DNA of 64,000 nucleotides from Litsea cubeba (Eukaryota; Streptophyta; Magnoliopsida; Laurales; Lauraceae): contig CM022949.1 of the NCBI GenBank assembly GCA_012931725.1, positions 64,436,082-64,500,081 of the forward strand. The letters run 5' to 3'. Under the pieces are notes generated by a model that worked only from the letters and a program-made list of their open reading frames with translations, did no database searches and was not told the origin of the DNA. Position numbers and translations under genes: made by a program. Position 1 is the stretch's first letter. Each line of letters opens with the position of its first letter. Positions 9,296 through 20,715 of this stretch are shown here, piece after piece.

Positions 9296-11130
9296 ATGGC
9301 AACCAATACAGGGAATAAGAAAGCACCTTTGTTTGATGGTTCTAATTACTCCTTCTGGAAGATCAGAATGCAGGCTTTCATTAAGTCACTTGGCTATGAT
9401 GTCTGGGAGACTGTCAGAGTCGGTTACAATATTGCCATTGTACCCAATGATGCTGCAACGAAGAAGTTAGCAGACAACGACTCTAAGGCGCAGAATGCAC
9501 TCTTTAGTGGCCTTGTGGACAGCGAGCTGGTCAAAGTAATTGCATGCAAAACAGCCAAGGAAATATGGGACAAGTTGAAAAGCATTCATGAAGGAGATGA
9601 GAAGATCAAAGAAGCAAAATTGCAAACCCATCGCTCTCAATTTGAATCTCTTCGCATGGACAAGCGAGAATGTTGACTCGTATTTACAACGAGTGAATGA
9701 AGTCACGAATGACATTCGTGGACTAGGGGAGGAGATGAAAGAACCAGTCATCGTCAAAAAGGTTCTAAGATCTCTTCTTCCCCGGTTTGATTCAAAAGTC
9801 TCAGCCATAGAAGAAGCCAAGGATCTGAATGAATTTTCCATGGATGAGTTGCATGGTTCACTACTGCCTATGAGATGCGCATAGGTAAGACGTCTTCATC
9901 TGATAGAGAAGCGGCCTTCAAAGTTCAGAAAAAGGGAAAAGAGACTGCTGGTCATGATTCTGATACTGATGATGATGAGCTTGAGGCTCAATTTGTTAGA
10001 AAGCTGAAGAAAGGAAGCAATGGAAAGTACAAAGGGAAGCTACCCTTTAAATGCTTCAATTGTGGCGGTGTTGGTCACTTTGCTGCGAAGTGTCCGCTGA
10101 AAGAAAATAATGATGATGACTCTTATGTCGATAAGAGTAAGTGGAAGAAAAATTTCAGAAAGAGGGGCAAAGCAAAAAGCTTCATCAGTCAATATAATGA
10201 CAGCACGTCTGAAACTTCAGACGATGATGAATCAGCCGAGGCAACTGAAGCTCTCTTCATGGTTACCGTTGAAGAAGAAGAGGAGCAAGAGCCGGAAGAG
10301 GAAGAGGAGGCTGAGGTCAATCTCGAAGAAGAACTCATTGCCGCACTTGAGGAGCTCAGCATGGAACGAAAAACAAGTAAGAAAAATCTGAAACTTCTTC
10401 ATGAATCTGAAAGTTCAATTATTGCTTTGAAAACTCAAGTTGAAGAATATAAAAGAATGGTGGAAGTCCTTCAAAATCAAATAAGTATCAAAAAGAAAGA
10501 GGCTATGAAACTTGAAACTGAAATCGCTAGAGCAAAGGCTGAAAACTTGGAAAGTAGCCGAAAACTCAAAGCACTCCAAGCGATTGAAGGGACAATGAAA
10601 CTCAATGAAATTCTGAAAGTTCAAAAGCCCTTCCACAATAAATTTGGTATTGGATTTGAGACCGGAGAGTCCTCTAAAGCTGCACCTTCTTTGTTTATGA
10701 AACAAAGTGCCATACCTCTCAAGGCTACAAAGCTTCAAATTCAGCCTAGTATTGAGATGGTCAATAAGAAAAGGTTTGTGGAGTTTAACCAGCCACCTAA
10801 GAAAGGAAGAATGTTCAGATTCTATGGTTATTGCTATCATTGCAATAGATATGGACATAAAAGAGCTGATTGCAAATTCTATGTTAGAAATAGCCCATTT
10901 GTGACTAGGAACCCTTTTTCAATCCTAAACAGCCACAAAATTGAGTGCTATATGTGTCATAATTATGGACACTTGGCTAGGGATTGTAGGTTGCCTATAG
11001 CTAACCAATTTCAGGTTGAAAAGAAACCCAAGTTAGTTAAGGCATGGAGGGCAAAGAAAAGGAAAGATAATTCCAAGGAATCTCTCATTGTGCAAACGGC
11101 ATTCAATGCACAAAAGAAGACAGCACCATG
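9296..11130 (+). pseudogene. Copia B Gag region with three CCHC knuckles
   Basis: Nucleocapsid-type Gag. The N-terminal domain (9296-9860, interrupted twice) is followed by knuckle 1 (CFNCGG...C, about 10049-10092), an acidic tract (about 10200-10330), a coiled-coil-like charged region (about 10330-10620), knuckle 2 (CYHCNRYGH, about 10830-10873) and knuckle 3 (CYMCHNYGH, about 10945-10990). Most Copia Gags have one knuckle, so three with a long spacer is unusual. From 9875 to 11656 the frame is open. Confidence 0.9.
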
Positions 11131-12600
11131 GGTCCTTGATAGTGGCTGTTCAAGCCATATGACAGGTGATAAGGAAAAATTTGTCAAATTACAGCACTAT
11201 GAAGGCGGATCAGTGAAGTTTGGTAACAATGATGGTGCCAAAATCTGCGGAAAAGGTGTTGTTCAGCTAAAGGCAAATAAGATCAGATCAGACGAGGTCT
11301 TATATGTGTCTGGACTAAGACACAACTTGCTTAGTGTGAGTCAGATCTGTGACAAAGGCCACGAAGTTGTCTTCACTAAGAATGGTTTTGCTATCAAGAA
11401 GTGTAGCAACGGAAAAACAGTGGCTACTGGATCTAGGACTGCTGGAAATCTCTATACATTGTCAGATGGAGCTGAAAATACTTGCTTGATGAGTCGGACA
11501 GAGGAAAGTTGGTTGTGGCACAAACGCCTTGGGCATCTAAACTTTGATAACATGTCAAAGATTTGCAATTCAAAGGCTGTCAGAGGTATGTCAACAATTG
11601 AAAAACCTTCCAACCCCATTTGCGATTCTTGTCAAAAGGGAAAGCAACGAGGGTAATGTTCAAGTCAAAGGAGCATCATTCAAAGAAACCTCTTGAGCTA
11701 GTGCACACTGATCTCTGTGGACCGATGCGAACTCAAAGCACCAATGGAGATAAGTATTTTATGTTATGCATTGATTATTATACTCGTATGACATGGGTAT
11801 TGTTTCTTAAGCATAAACATCAAGCACTTGATCGTTTTAAAGTGTTTTAAAGCACAGGTTGAAAATATGCTTGGAAAACGTATCAAGATTTTAAGGTCTG
11901 ATCGAGGCGGTGAATTCACATCTGAAGAGTTCACTAACTATTGTGAGCACCATGGCATTCAAAGACAGTATTCAGCCCCTAGAACTCCACAGCAAAATGG
12001 AGTTATGGAACGGAAAAATCGCACCGTTCAAGAGATGGCTCGTACAATGCTAACTGAGAGCAAGCTAGCTGACAAATACTGGAAGGAGGCAATCCATACG
12101 GCTGTATACATTCAGAATCGATGCTTGATTAGGCCACATGAAGACAAAACTCCTTATGAGCTATGGTTTGGGCGAAAAGCACCAGTCAAGCACTTCAGAG
12201 TCTTCGGTAGCAAGTGTTACATCAAGCGTCTTGAACAAAATCCGGGCAAATTTGATGAAAGAGCTGATGAAGGTATATTTCTGGGTTATTCCTCATCTAG
12301 TAAGGCTTACAGATGTCTTAACAAAAGGACCAGAAAAATCATAGAAACTGCCGATGTTAGAATTGATGAAAACTATGAATCAAAGAATGGAACTCATTAT
12401 GACAGTCCAGTTTATGAGGACTCAAGTGAGATTGATGATGAAGTAGCTAAACCTAATGATTCTGTGAAATCAAAGGATGACTCAGAGGATGCTACACCTA
12501 GAAAGAAAAGCACTTGGGTAGAGCAACACCCTAAGGATCAAATCATTGGAGATCCTGAGGCCGGTGTTAAAACAAGACAAAGTGTAGTTAGCAATTACTC
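11131..12600 (+). pseudogene. Copia B protease and integrase region
   Basis: Protease motif WVLDSGCSSHMTG near 11130-11165 (catalytic D-S-G). The integrase zinc site WHKRLGH is near 11516 and C-x-x-C near 11620. The core has HTDLCG (about 11704), SDRGGEF (about 11898) and ERKNRTVQE (about 12007), giving D-D-E. The frame is broken between zinc site and core (11645) and again at 11845, separating the first catalytic D from the second D and the E. Confidence 0.92.
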
Positions 12601-13355
12601 ACTTGTGTCCACCATTGAACCCAAGACTGTGGCTGAAGCCAGTCTCGATGAAAGTTGGTTGAAAGCTATGCATGAGGAGTTGGAGCAAATTGAGAAGAAC
12701 TCCACATGGGAACTAGTCTCTAGACCTACCGATAAGAATGTTATTGGTACTAAATGGGTCTTTCGGAATAAGCTGAATGAAGATGGTCAGGTCATACGAA
12801 ACAAAGCAAGGTTGGTTTGTAAAGGCTATGCTCAAGTTGAAGGCATAGATTTTGAAGAGACCTTTGCACCGGTGGCTCGTCTGGAAGCCATTCGTACGTT
12901 TCTTGCATTGGCTGCATACAAAACCTTCAAGGTATTTCAGATGGATGTAAAGTCAGCCTTCTTGAATGGATTACTTGAAGAAGAGGTCTACATTGAGCAA
13001 CCTGATGGTTTTCCTATTAGCAAAATTCAGACCTAGTGTGCAAGTTGAAAAAGGCTCTTTATGGGCTGAAACAAGCGCCAAGGGCGTGGTATGCAAGGCT
13101 GGACCTATATCTCCGCAAGATCGGTTTTGGAAAAGGACTGGTTGATAGCAATCTTTATGTCAAAACAGAGTCGAGCAAACAGCTGGTTGTCATTGTTTAT
13201 GTCGATGACATAATCTTTGGTGGCAACGATGAAGAAATGTGCAGGAATTTTGCTGAAGAGATGAAGAAAGAATTTGAGATGTCAATGCTTGGAGAACTAA
13301 AGTTCTTCCTTGGTTTACAAGTTCAGTAGCTGAAACATGGTATCTTCATATCCAG
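12601..13355 (+). pseudogene. Copia B reverse transcriptase region
   Basis: Copia RT: GTKWVFRNKL and ARLVCKGYAQ segments (12750-12840), the FAPVARLEAIRTFLALAA segment, QMDVKSAFLNG (about 12940-12972), ALYGLKQAPRAWY (about 13051-13090) and the catalytic YVDDI near 13198. It is split by an indel at about 13005-13020 and ended by a TAG (13327-13329) in place of a Gln codon within the LGLQVQ segment. Confidence 0.92.
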
Positions 13356-14123
13356 ATGAAATACATCAAGGACAGCAAGCCAGTGAGCACACCAATGACA
13401 ACGAACATAAAGCTAAGCAAAGATGATAAGGGTTCGTCCGTTGATCACACCACTTATCGTTCTATGATAGGAAGCTTGCTTTATTTGACTGCTACAAGAC
13501 CGGATCTTCTGCAAGCAGTATGTATGGTGGCTCGATTTCAAGCATCACCAACTGAGATGCACCTCACAGCAGTAAAAAGGATATTTCGATATCTGAAAGG
13601 TACCATGGAGCTTGGCATTTGGTATCCTAAAGGCAAATCCTTTACTCTTGTTGCATACTCTGACGCCGATTGGGCTGGATGTATAGATGATCGCAAGAGT
13701 ACAAGCGGTGGTGCATTCTATCTCGGTGACAGGTTGGTGGCATGGCACAGTAAGAAACAAGATTCAGTATCCCTTTCTATAGCGGAAGCGGAATATATTG
13801 CAGCGGCAACTTGTTGTACACAAGTGTTATGGATGCGGCAAATGCTCTCTGATCTAGGAGTTCCGACAACGGATCCTACGCCGATCCTCTGTGACAACAC
13901 AAGTGCAATTCACATCTCCAAGAATCCTGTTCAACATTCTAGAACGAAGCATGTAGCAATTCGCTATCACTTTCTCAAGGAAAAGGTTGCAGATGGTGAG
14001 GTAAAGTTGGAATATGTCCCAACTACTGAGCAAGTTGCTGATATCTTCACAAAACCTCTGCCAAAGGAAGTCTTCGAGTATCTCCGAAAAAAATTAGGAG
14101 TTACTCACTCTCCTAATCCTTAG
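13356..14123 (+). pseudogene. Copia B RNase H region
   Basis: An open 255-residue frame with the Copia RNase H signature: YSDADWAGC (first catalytic Asp), STSGGAFYLG, SIAEAEYIAA and LCDNTSAIHISKNP, then an HFLKEKV segment and the C-terminal ADIFTKPLP. The expected codons between KYIKD and SKPVSTPM are fewer than in relatives, suggesting a small deletion at its 5' end. Without the upstream frames it has no start of its own. Confidence 0.92.
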
Positions 14124-14430
14124 GAGTTGTGCTTGAAAGGGGGAGCAAAGTATTCCTTGAATATCCTATTCACTCCTTCGTTGGTCCCTTTGGACTTGTT
14201 GTCAAAGGGGGAGAAAGACTTAAGCTAGGAGAAAGCTATGTTAGAAGAAGTTATGCTATGATAACTTTGGGGAGATTGGTATCAAGAGTGTTAGAGATCT
14301 TGATTCTGTTTTTTTTTTAAAGACAGGGGGAGACTATGGTTCTGAAGAAGCATCATGAAGATCAACTAGTTTAATGTGTTCTAAGTGTTGAAGTTCCAAA
14401 AGTGTTGCCAACAATTCCAAAGGGGGAGAT
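14124..14430 (+). promoter_or_regulatory. Copia B 3' non-coding region with four polypurine tracts
   Basis: Four G-rich purine words of the type (A)nGGGGGAG(A/C), at about 14138, 14203, 14324 and 14420. Only the last (14421-14430, AGGGGGAGAT) directly abuts the 3' LTR and is the polypurine tract that should prime plus-strand DNA. The others look like earlier copies or spare primers. Confidence 0.85.
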
Positions 14431-15614
14431 TGTTGGAATTTGAGATGACTTGAGAAGCTTTATGAAGAATTGAAGTGATTAGTATCTCAAGCATTGTTTT
14501 GAGTTGGAATTATTGTCAACACAATGTCACAAGCATGATGATAATAGGTTGGTGTTGATAGAGCTTAAAAGAAAAATCAGAGTTGAAACAGTTCAGGAAT
14601 TCAGAATTCCTGAAGCAGAGTGGTCGGTCGACCGGGCACCCCATGCGGTCGACCGAGCAAGAGAACCCTGCAGAAAAAGTTTCAGGTAGCTCCCAGTTAT
14701 TTTCGTGACACAGTGTGTCGTCGGTCGACCGGGACCCCAGGATGTCGACCGAGCACGACAGTTATCTGCTTCCAGACTGTGTCGCAGGTCGACCGAAGAC
14801 ACCAGGATGTCGACCGAGCACGGGAACCAGAATTGCGCAGAAACAGAAGTCTTGCACGAAAATTCAGGATTCTCATCTATTTCGTTTGGGACTCTTTCTA
14901 AACGAATTGTAGCCTATTTTGAACACTCTTAAGGGTTACCATAACCTATATAAAGGCATGTTTGGTTCGTTTTTAAGTAGACACAAAAAAAAGAGAAAGA
15001 AGAGAAGAGAAAAGAGAAGAAAAGAGAGAGAGTTTTGGAGAGAAGAGAGTGCTGTTGCTGTGTGCAGTCTTGTTACAAGTTTCTACAGCAAGTGTGGACG
15101 AGGATGTGCTCTTGAAGATGGTGTTTCGTCCATAAGATAAGTGTCTCTCTGTTTATGCTTTAATTTTCAATTTGTAAGGGATTGAGAGAGAGAGATTGTA
15201 GAGGGGAAGGGCTGTAGAAAAAGGTTTCTACTTTAATTCTGTAGAACATCAAGTTGGTGCTTGGTGTCTGGGGTTTGGTGATCCTATCTGTTGGTGCAGA
15301 TAAATTGTAAAGGGAGTCGGTGCTTCCTAGATAGTTGGTGCTATCTGAAACTCAAGGGAGTAGGTGCTTCCTAGATAGTTGGTGCTATCTGAAACTAAGG
15401 GTTGGTGCTCTTTGTCGTTGGTGCGACTAAATAGATTCAGATCTGTCCCGGATTGGTGTTCGGACAGTCTTTGAACCGTGGACGTAGCCTTTCGGTGAAC
15501 CACGTTAAATCTGGTGTCCTTGTGTGATTTGATTTGCTTTTGTCGTTAAATTGGACCTGTTTTTAAGGAATCACTGATTCACCCCCCCCCTCTCAGTGAT
15601 CACGATATCTAACA
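14431..15614 (+). repeat. 3' LTR of Copia element B
   Basis: An 1184-bp direct repeat of the 5' LTR, about 99 percent identical by eye. It holds the palindrome block at 14625-14816 and a TATA at 14947-14954. It ends TCTAACA and is followed by the duplicated target AATAG (15615-15619). Confidence 0.96.
14947..14954 (+). promoter_or_regulatory. TATA box of 3' LTR B
   Basis: TATATAAA, identical to that of the 5' LTR. From here transcription would read out into the Gypsy relic to the right. Confidence 0.65.
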
Positions 15615-15619
15615 AATAG

Positions 15620-15960
15620 ATAGAAGGGTGTGGTGATTGGTTCTAGTGTACCAAAATGTGACACGTGTGGCAAAGGACACAAGAGAAAAAAATATTGGAT
15701 GAACACAGGGGCGTGTGTTGTGTGTTGATTGATGGTGCATCTCACGGCTGCATGCCCGAAAGACAAATGGGGTAATAGGGCCCCTCAACAACCACTTCCT
15801 CAATAAGCTAGGGTAGCACCTCTAGCCCCACTGCAGCGATTGGCACTACCAGCACCACCTGTTAGACAACAACAGCCACAAGGAAGACAAGGACAACAAC
15901 ATCAACAGGCAAGGCAGTGACCACAATATGCAGGGAGAGTCTACGTAGTGGACTCATGAG
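15620..15960 (+). pseudogene. Gypsy relic: gag 3' end with degenerate zinc knuckle
   Basis: The relic resumes after Copia B. A CDTCGKGH segment near 15650-15675 and a later AACPKDKWG segment near 15747-15775 look like the two halves of a Gypsy Gag zinc-finger region. A Gln/Pro/Ala-rich linker follows (15790-15940). Several stops and frame changes are visible. Confidence 0.65.
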
Positions 15961-15999
15961 CAAGGACAGGCAGCCAGCAATGCTGTTAAAGGTACTATT

Positions 16000-16401
16000 T
16001 TGATATGTGATAGAAATGCTAGGATTTTGTTTGATTTGAAGTCTACACATTCATTTGTGGTACCTCAGCAGCCACTTGAGTTGCTACCCTATATACTGAT
16101 GGTGACTACTCATGTGGGCAAGAGAGTGGTTTGCGAGAACTACTACCCTAAGTGTAGTGTTCCTGTCGGTGAATTGCAAATGCCAGCGGATTTAATAGTC
16201 CTAGTGATGCATGACTTCGATATCATCCATGGGATGGACTGGCTTGCAAAGTGTAGGACTTGCGTGGATTGTTTCCACAAGACCATCACCTTCAAGGTAG
16301 AAAAACCTAATTCAAATGTGATATTCGAGGTGTGTCATCTACAAATGTCCAAACAATGTTGTCCGCTTATGCCTAACCATTTGTTGTTTAAAAGGATGTG
16401 A
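16000..16401 (+). pseudogene. Gypsy relic: protease domain
   Basis: An open frame of 133 codons resembling Gypsy aspartic protease. The active-site region reads LFDLKSTHSF where the family has D-S/P-G, so the flap-side Gly is lost. The conserved end DLIVLVMHDFDIIHGMDWLA is clear at about 16190-16245. It is non-functional. No RT follows, so the relic ends or decays near 16400. Confidence 0.82.
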
Positions 16402-16471
16402 ACAACCAATAGAAGATAAGGCACTGAGTCAATTTCTTTCTATGAAGACTACTAGTTTGTTCACATCCTTT
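16391..16471. repeat. 15-bp inverted repeat with 51-bp spacer
   Basis: AAAGGATGTGAACAA at 16391-16405 is the exact reverse complement of 16457-16471. It marks the point where recognisable Gypsy protease stops, and may be a rearrangement scar. Confidence 0.7.
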
Positions 16472-17431
16472 CAGAGATCAAACACAACTTCCTCATCATG
16501 CAATTGAAACTTAATTTCTATTTCCTCCATGTTCCCATTTCTTTATCAGACACCCATTTAGGAATTTCTGCTTCAGGACAGCTGCAGTGAGATCATGTGA
16601 TAGTCAATGGAATGAATTTCTAACATCATCTTTATCCATGTAGACTTTGAAGTCGCTAACGTCACTTTTTATAACTTCAAAGGAGGTGAAATATTCAGAC
16701 GATCATATCAAAAAGACAAAATTTAAAATAACATTTACTTATTACGCAAAAAGTAAAAGAATTCTTTATCAAACCACAAAAGGTCACCAGACCCACATAA
16801 GAGGCAATCCGTAGGTTCTTTGAATGTCTTACCAAAAAAAATTGAATGTACTACAAATGAAGATCTAATTAATGGCTATATTATGCATTTCCACCAAATG
16901 AAAATAGTTTCTACCCTAGAATGACTTCCCAGTGCTCCATGTTAATGTTTTCAATGGTTTTCATTTTTCTAGGTGAAATCATTTTCCACAAGTTTTGTGG
17001 ATAACATATCTGGATCCAAGAGGAAGAAAATCACTTTCTACAGTCTTACTGGCACTGCCTAAAATGTTTTTGTCCCCGTTGAAACTGACATGGTGGTTCG
17101 ACTCCAATTTCTAGCTTCGGCAGAAAAAAAAATCTCTGTGTAAATAAATGCTGTAAAAAAACATCACTTGCCTCAGAAGTGGTTTTCAATTTATGTGATT
17201 GCAAATGCACTGCCAAACAGAGAAACCCATTTAATCAAAACCATTAAATCAATTGTGAATTGGGTGATATCCAACCACAATTGTATCAATTAAAGATACA
17301 AAAAATTGCAAGTTCTAGTACATCAGATTGCCCCATAATAAACAACTAACTTTAGACTGAAAAAAAATTCAGTGGTCAAAAGCTGAAAGTATAAGAAATT
17401 ACAGAAATGCAATAGAAGAAACGGGAGGGGG
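16472..17431. other. Unassigned sequence, no gene seen
   Basis: About 960 bp of AT-rich sequence with no open frame of note and no retrotransposon motif I recognise. It ends in the purine run GGGAGGGGG (17423-17431) next to a putative LTR, so at least its end could be the 3' non-coding part of another element. Otherwise it may be old intergenic DNA. Confidence 0.5.
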
Positions 17432-19114
17432 TGTTGGCATAATCTATTAGTTTATATGGACTCAATCCAGTAGATGATATAATAAATTGATTAATTTCTT
17501 TATTTATCAATATATTCTTGTTTTCCTTTCATGAGATGAATGATGTATTATTACATACTTGCAGATAACCAATACAAATGACATGATGGTTCATGAGATG
17601 AACCGGAATCCACAAGTATACTAGATGTAATACATATGTATGGATGAGATCCACATACAGGAGACATGTATAGAAAATATTATACTTAAATATATATCTT
17701 CACAACCAGTGATGAGATTGGATATCTCATCTAACAAGGTTGTAATACTTTGATTACTATAAGATAGTGTGATTTGTCTCGATCATCAGAATGTAAGATT
17801 CTAGATCATAGTGCTGGTACATTGGATGTATTGAAAGACCATGAGAAGCACCTTATGAACACTGTCTTTACTTTAAGGTATGCTCTCATAATTCCCTAGC
17901 AATAGGCTCTCAATCTTGAGACATTAATGAACTCAAGTTTCTATCTATTCATTTGCTTTAAGTCACCAATGAGTGAGGCCAATTGTAGGTCAACACCTCG
18001 GTGGTTTGGGTGCATGGTAGTAGAGCTGTGAGAACATTCAATGGTCAAGATAAAATCTATCTTAATTATACCCTTCTGCCAATTAATGGATTTATCATTG
18101 GTAGGTGCGCACCCATTCTGATTAAGAGTTAATTGGATAGGTACCGCTGATCATTATGATTAATTGGGGCTCAAGGATAATAAGATATGGATCTAATTTG
18201 GAGGACAGGTCCAATTGATCCATGGATATAGATGGAGGGGTCTACTTGTGGTCATAGGGAAGTTTAGGGTCTTCTATGTAATTTATTCCTAAGACTGGAG
18301 TTCAATTGCATTTATATAGTGGAGTTATTTGCAATTAACTATGGGCCCAGATTGCACATGAGATGTGGGGCCGCGTGTCCCAGTTGGAGCCAGCTTTCTA
18401 TGGAATCTCTAGTGGTCCCCATGCTAGCTTAAGTTATTAGAAAGATACTAATTCTACTTGAACTGAAAAAGGAAAGAATAAGAAAATTGTTAATTCTATT
18501 TGAAGTGAGACTTCTAATAGTGGTAATAGTAAAAGAAGATAGTTACTTATTCTTATGGAAGTGAGACTTCTAATATTAATTAGTAAGTGGAGGTTGGAAA
18601 ATCTATATAAGGAGAACCCCTTGGACGTCCACAACCTTAATCCATTAAGTCTTGCACGCCTAAGAGTTGGACGTCCACCCTAGTTCTCCATCTTCTCCCT
18701 TCTAGTTCTCCTTCTAGTTCTTCCTTAGAGCTTCTAGTTGTTTTCTCTTGAAGATCCCACCCATCTTCTTGAGAAAAGAGAATCTGATACGGGTCATAAC
18801 GTGGAAGACGATTGGGTCTTGGAGATTCCAATTTAATTCATGAAAGAATTCATTATCAAAGAAAGAAGCAAATTCTCCATTAGAGAATAACCAAGCTCCA
18901 AATGTATAATCTACTTCCTTGCATGTTGTAGATTTTATTGTTGCTTGTTAGATGCTGCTTTTATCTTCTAGATTGATTTATTTACTAATCATGATTGATG
19001 AGATTGAGGACATGGATCCTGGATTGGGTTTGTAGCCTTGTGAATAGTTGATCTCTGCATCAAGCAGGTCAAAAGTTTTTGAAACCTATCATCGATGCCC
19101 ACCTATTTCCAACA
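17432..19114 (+). mobile_element. Putative LTR (solo or 3'), Copia-like
   Basis: A 1683-bp block with inverted ends TGTTGG ... CCAACA, a TATA box (18604) and a purine tract just before it. No primer site follows and no matching 5-bp duplication is seen (GGGGG before, TAATC after), so I cannot tell a solo LTR from the 3' LTR of a truncated element. It shares the 'cccttggacgtcc' word just past its TATA with the solo LTR at 45269-47327. Confidence 0.6.
18604..18610 (+). promoter_or_regulatory. TATA box of putative LTR
   Basis: TATATAA followed at once by GGAGAACCCC. The position in the 3' third of the block suits a U3/R boundary. Confidence 0.5.
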
Positions 19115-19442
19115 TAATCATCCCTTCCAATCTTCAAAATCAGTAGAAGACACCCATCCCCCCATCCACACACCTGAATGCCAGTAAGCATCCCTACTAG
19201 AATTAGCAGTCTTCATCGGATCTAATACGAGATTTCAATAGTTTGGATTACAATTTGAAATCCTTCCAGTTGAGTGTTGGTTTTGAAGAAATGCCAAAAG
19301 TGCTTCCACTGCTTTTGTGGATTACAAAACAAAGTTGCCCAAATGAGATTGCTCCAAATGCATCAAAATGAGACTTTCAAATGCTTTTGAGTATACTACC
19401 AGTAGACAGATAAGAGAATTTAGCCAGACAAAACATACATTA
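19115..19442. other. Unassigned sequence between elements
   Basis: About 330 bp with no coding potential or repeat ends that I recognise. Gypsy C begins directly after it at TGTAACGCCCC. It may be host intergenic DNA like 16472-17431. Confidence 0.45.
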
Positions 19443-20235
19443 TGTAACGCCCCAATTTCGAATACCGAGGAAACCGTCAAGGTATCAAAGTTGGTGCGCT
19501 ACTTTCCGGAAAATCCGAGAACTTCCAAGATCGTAGGTCCGCAGTTAGGTCTAATTTAAAACTTTTTGAACAATATAATATCAATGGTTAAATTGCGGAA
19601 GTATAAAGAGTAAAGATAGTGGAAGCATAAGGTATCATGATATATCAAAATGTAACAGTGCTGAAGTCCAGCCTAAAAATGTCAAGTGATAAGAACAAAG
19701 GTTTATTACATATTTTGACTATTACCATGCTCACAACAAGAAACACTAAAAAACCCAACAAACAGATAAACGCTCAAACCCCAGGTGCTGGCTCTCTAAC
19801 CTCCAGCTCGACCTCTTGGTCGGCTGGTCCCCATCTGTAGTCTCCTGCTACGGGTGCCTCTACGAGCGCGAGCGCACCGTCGTCATACTCGGGGTCGAAA
19901 CCTAAGCACCAAGAATGGATCAGATCTAAAGATTTGGCAAGTCACATTATACAAGTAACATATGATGTATGCATCAAAAGAGTGGAGACATTAATAATGT
20001 TAAAGAGAGTATCAATGATATAGATTCTAGGCAGTTGAGTAAGATAAGCATTTAGAATCAGAATAAATAAGATATCTAATCCAAACAATATGGCACATTC
20101 ACACAAGCGGGATACCCCGTGATATTATGCTGTGGCCCTCCCATACTGAACACAGTCGCGGTGGTGAAACCTCACTAGTGCTGGAGAATGATGAGCCCCG
20201 CAAATATAAACAACATCCTCACCACACTCATCACT
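19443..20235 (-). repeat. Truncated left LTR of Gypsy C1
   Basis: Aligns by eye with 22098-22890 of the shared LTR, from TGTAACGCCCC to CACTCATCACT, with scattered substitutions. At 20236 the sequence switches to coding sequence equivalent to about 42860-42980 of C2. Confidence 0.9.
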
Positions 20236-20406
20236 GGATTATCTTCTGAGATGAATGCGATGTAGCCCTCGTAACCTGATCTCACTAGCCTCCCTGCCTT
20301 CAGTGCCGAAATCAACCTGGTGCTGGGTGGTCTCTTCTCGTCCATAAACTGATCGTGTCATATGAACCATCGATGGTGAGTCTGACTGTCTTCTCGAAGT
20401 AATCCA
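20236..20406 (-). pseudogene. Gypsy C1 protease-RT linker remnant
   Basis: Equivalent to C2 at about 42870-43027. It encodes the reversed remains of the ISALKAGRLVRSGCEGYIAF-type segment that joins protease to RT in this family. It is cut by the internal deletion and carries no RT motif. Confidence 0.8.
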
Positions 20407-20715
20407 TCACTGATCGGTATGGACCAACCAATCCATCCCCAAGATAACATCAAAGTCATGCATGGGTAACACGATCAAATCTGAAAACATAATGTACTTC
20501 CCAATCTGCACGTGGCATCTAGGGAGGTAAGTTTGATACCCTACCCTCTTGCCAACGGGCGTAGACACAACTAGCGTACAAGGCATCTCCTCTCCTATCT
20601 CACCAAAAACCAAGGCAAAAGCTGAAGACACATAGGAATGTGTCGCTCCTGGGTCAAACAACACTCTAGCAATCTGATCCCAAATAGAAAGAGTACCTTC
20701 GACGACGTTCCCTGC
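20407..20715 (-). pseudogene. Gypsy C1 protease
   Basis: Aspartic protease with LFDPGATHSY (D-P-G in place of D-S-G, common in this group) near 20640-20664 and the conserved DLIVLPMHDFDVILGMDWL end near 20425-20485. It is in frame with the preceding gag part from 21441, separated from it only by stop codons. Almost identical to C2 at 43028-43282. Confidence 0.9.

Larger units (their letters stand above)
9296..14123 (+). pseudogene. Copia B gag-pol, broken by at least seven lesions
   Basis: The start ATG at 9296 matches the start of element A. Lesions, most placed by comparison with A: a 2-nt loss near 9661-9663 (TGA at 9674); a 1-nt loss near 9858-9864; a 1-nt loss near 11645-11647 (TAA at 11654); an extra T near 11844-11847 (TAA at 11848); a 1-nt indel near 13005-13020 (TAG at 13034); CAG to TAG at 13327; and a 1-nt loss with a missing block of codons near 13350. 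Between lesions all domains are recognisable: Gag, three CCHC knuckles, protease, integrase, RT and RNase H. Several lesions lie in or next to short A or T runs, so assembly error is possible for some. As read, no full polyprotein can be made. Confidence 0.95.
8045..15614 (+). mobile_element. Copia element B, structurally complete
   Basis: A 7570-bp plus-strand Ty1/Copia insertion with every structural part: TSD AATAG at 8040-8044 and 15615-15619, 5' LTR, Met-tRNA primer site, gag-pol, polypurine tract, 3' LTR. The two LTRs differ at only about a dozen sites in 1184 bp by eye (about 1 percent), so the insertion is recent. The coding region nevertheless has at least seven frame-disrupting lesions. 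Confidence 0.97.

Noticed and set aside
17427..19119. Target site duplication around the LTR at 17432-19114
   Set aside because: GGGGG before and TAATC after do not match. No alternative end within a few bases gives a match.
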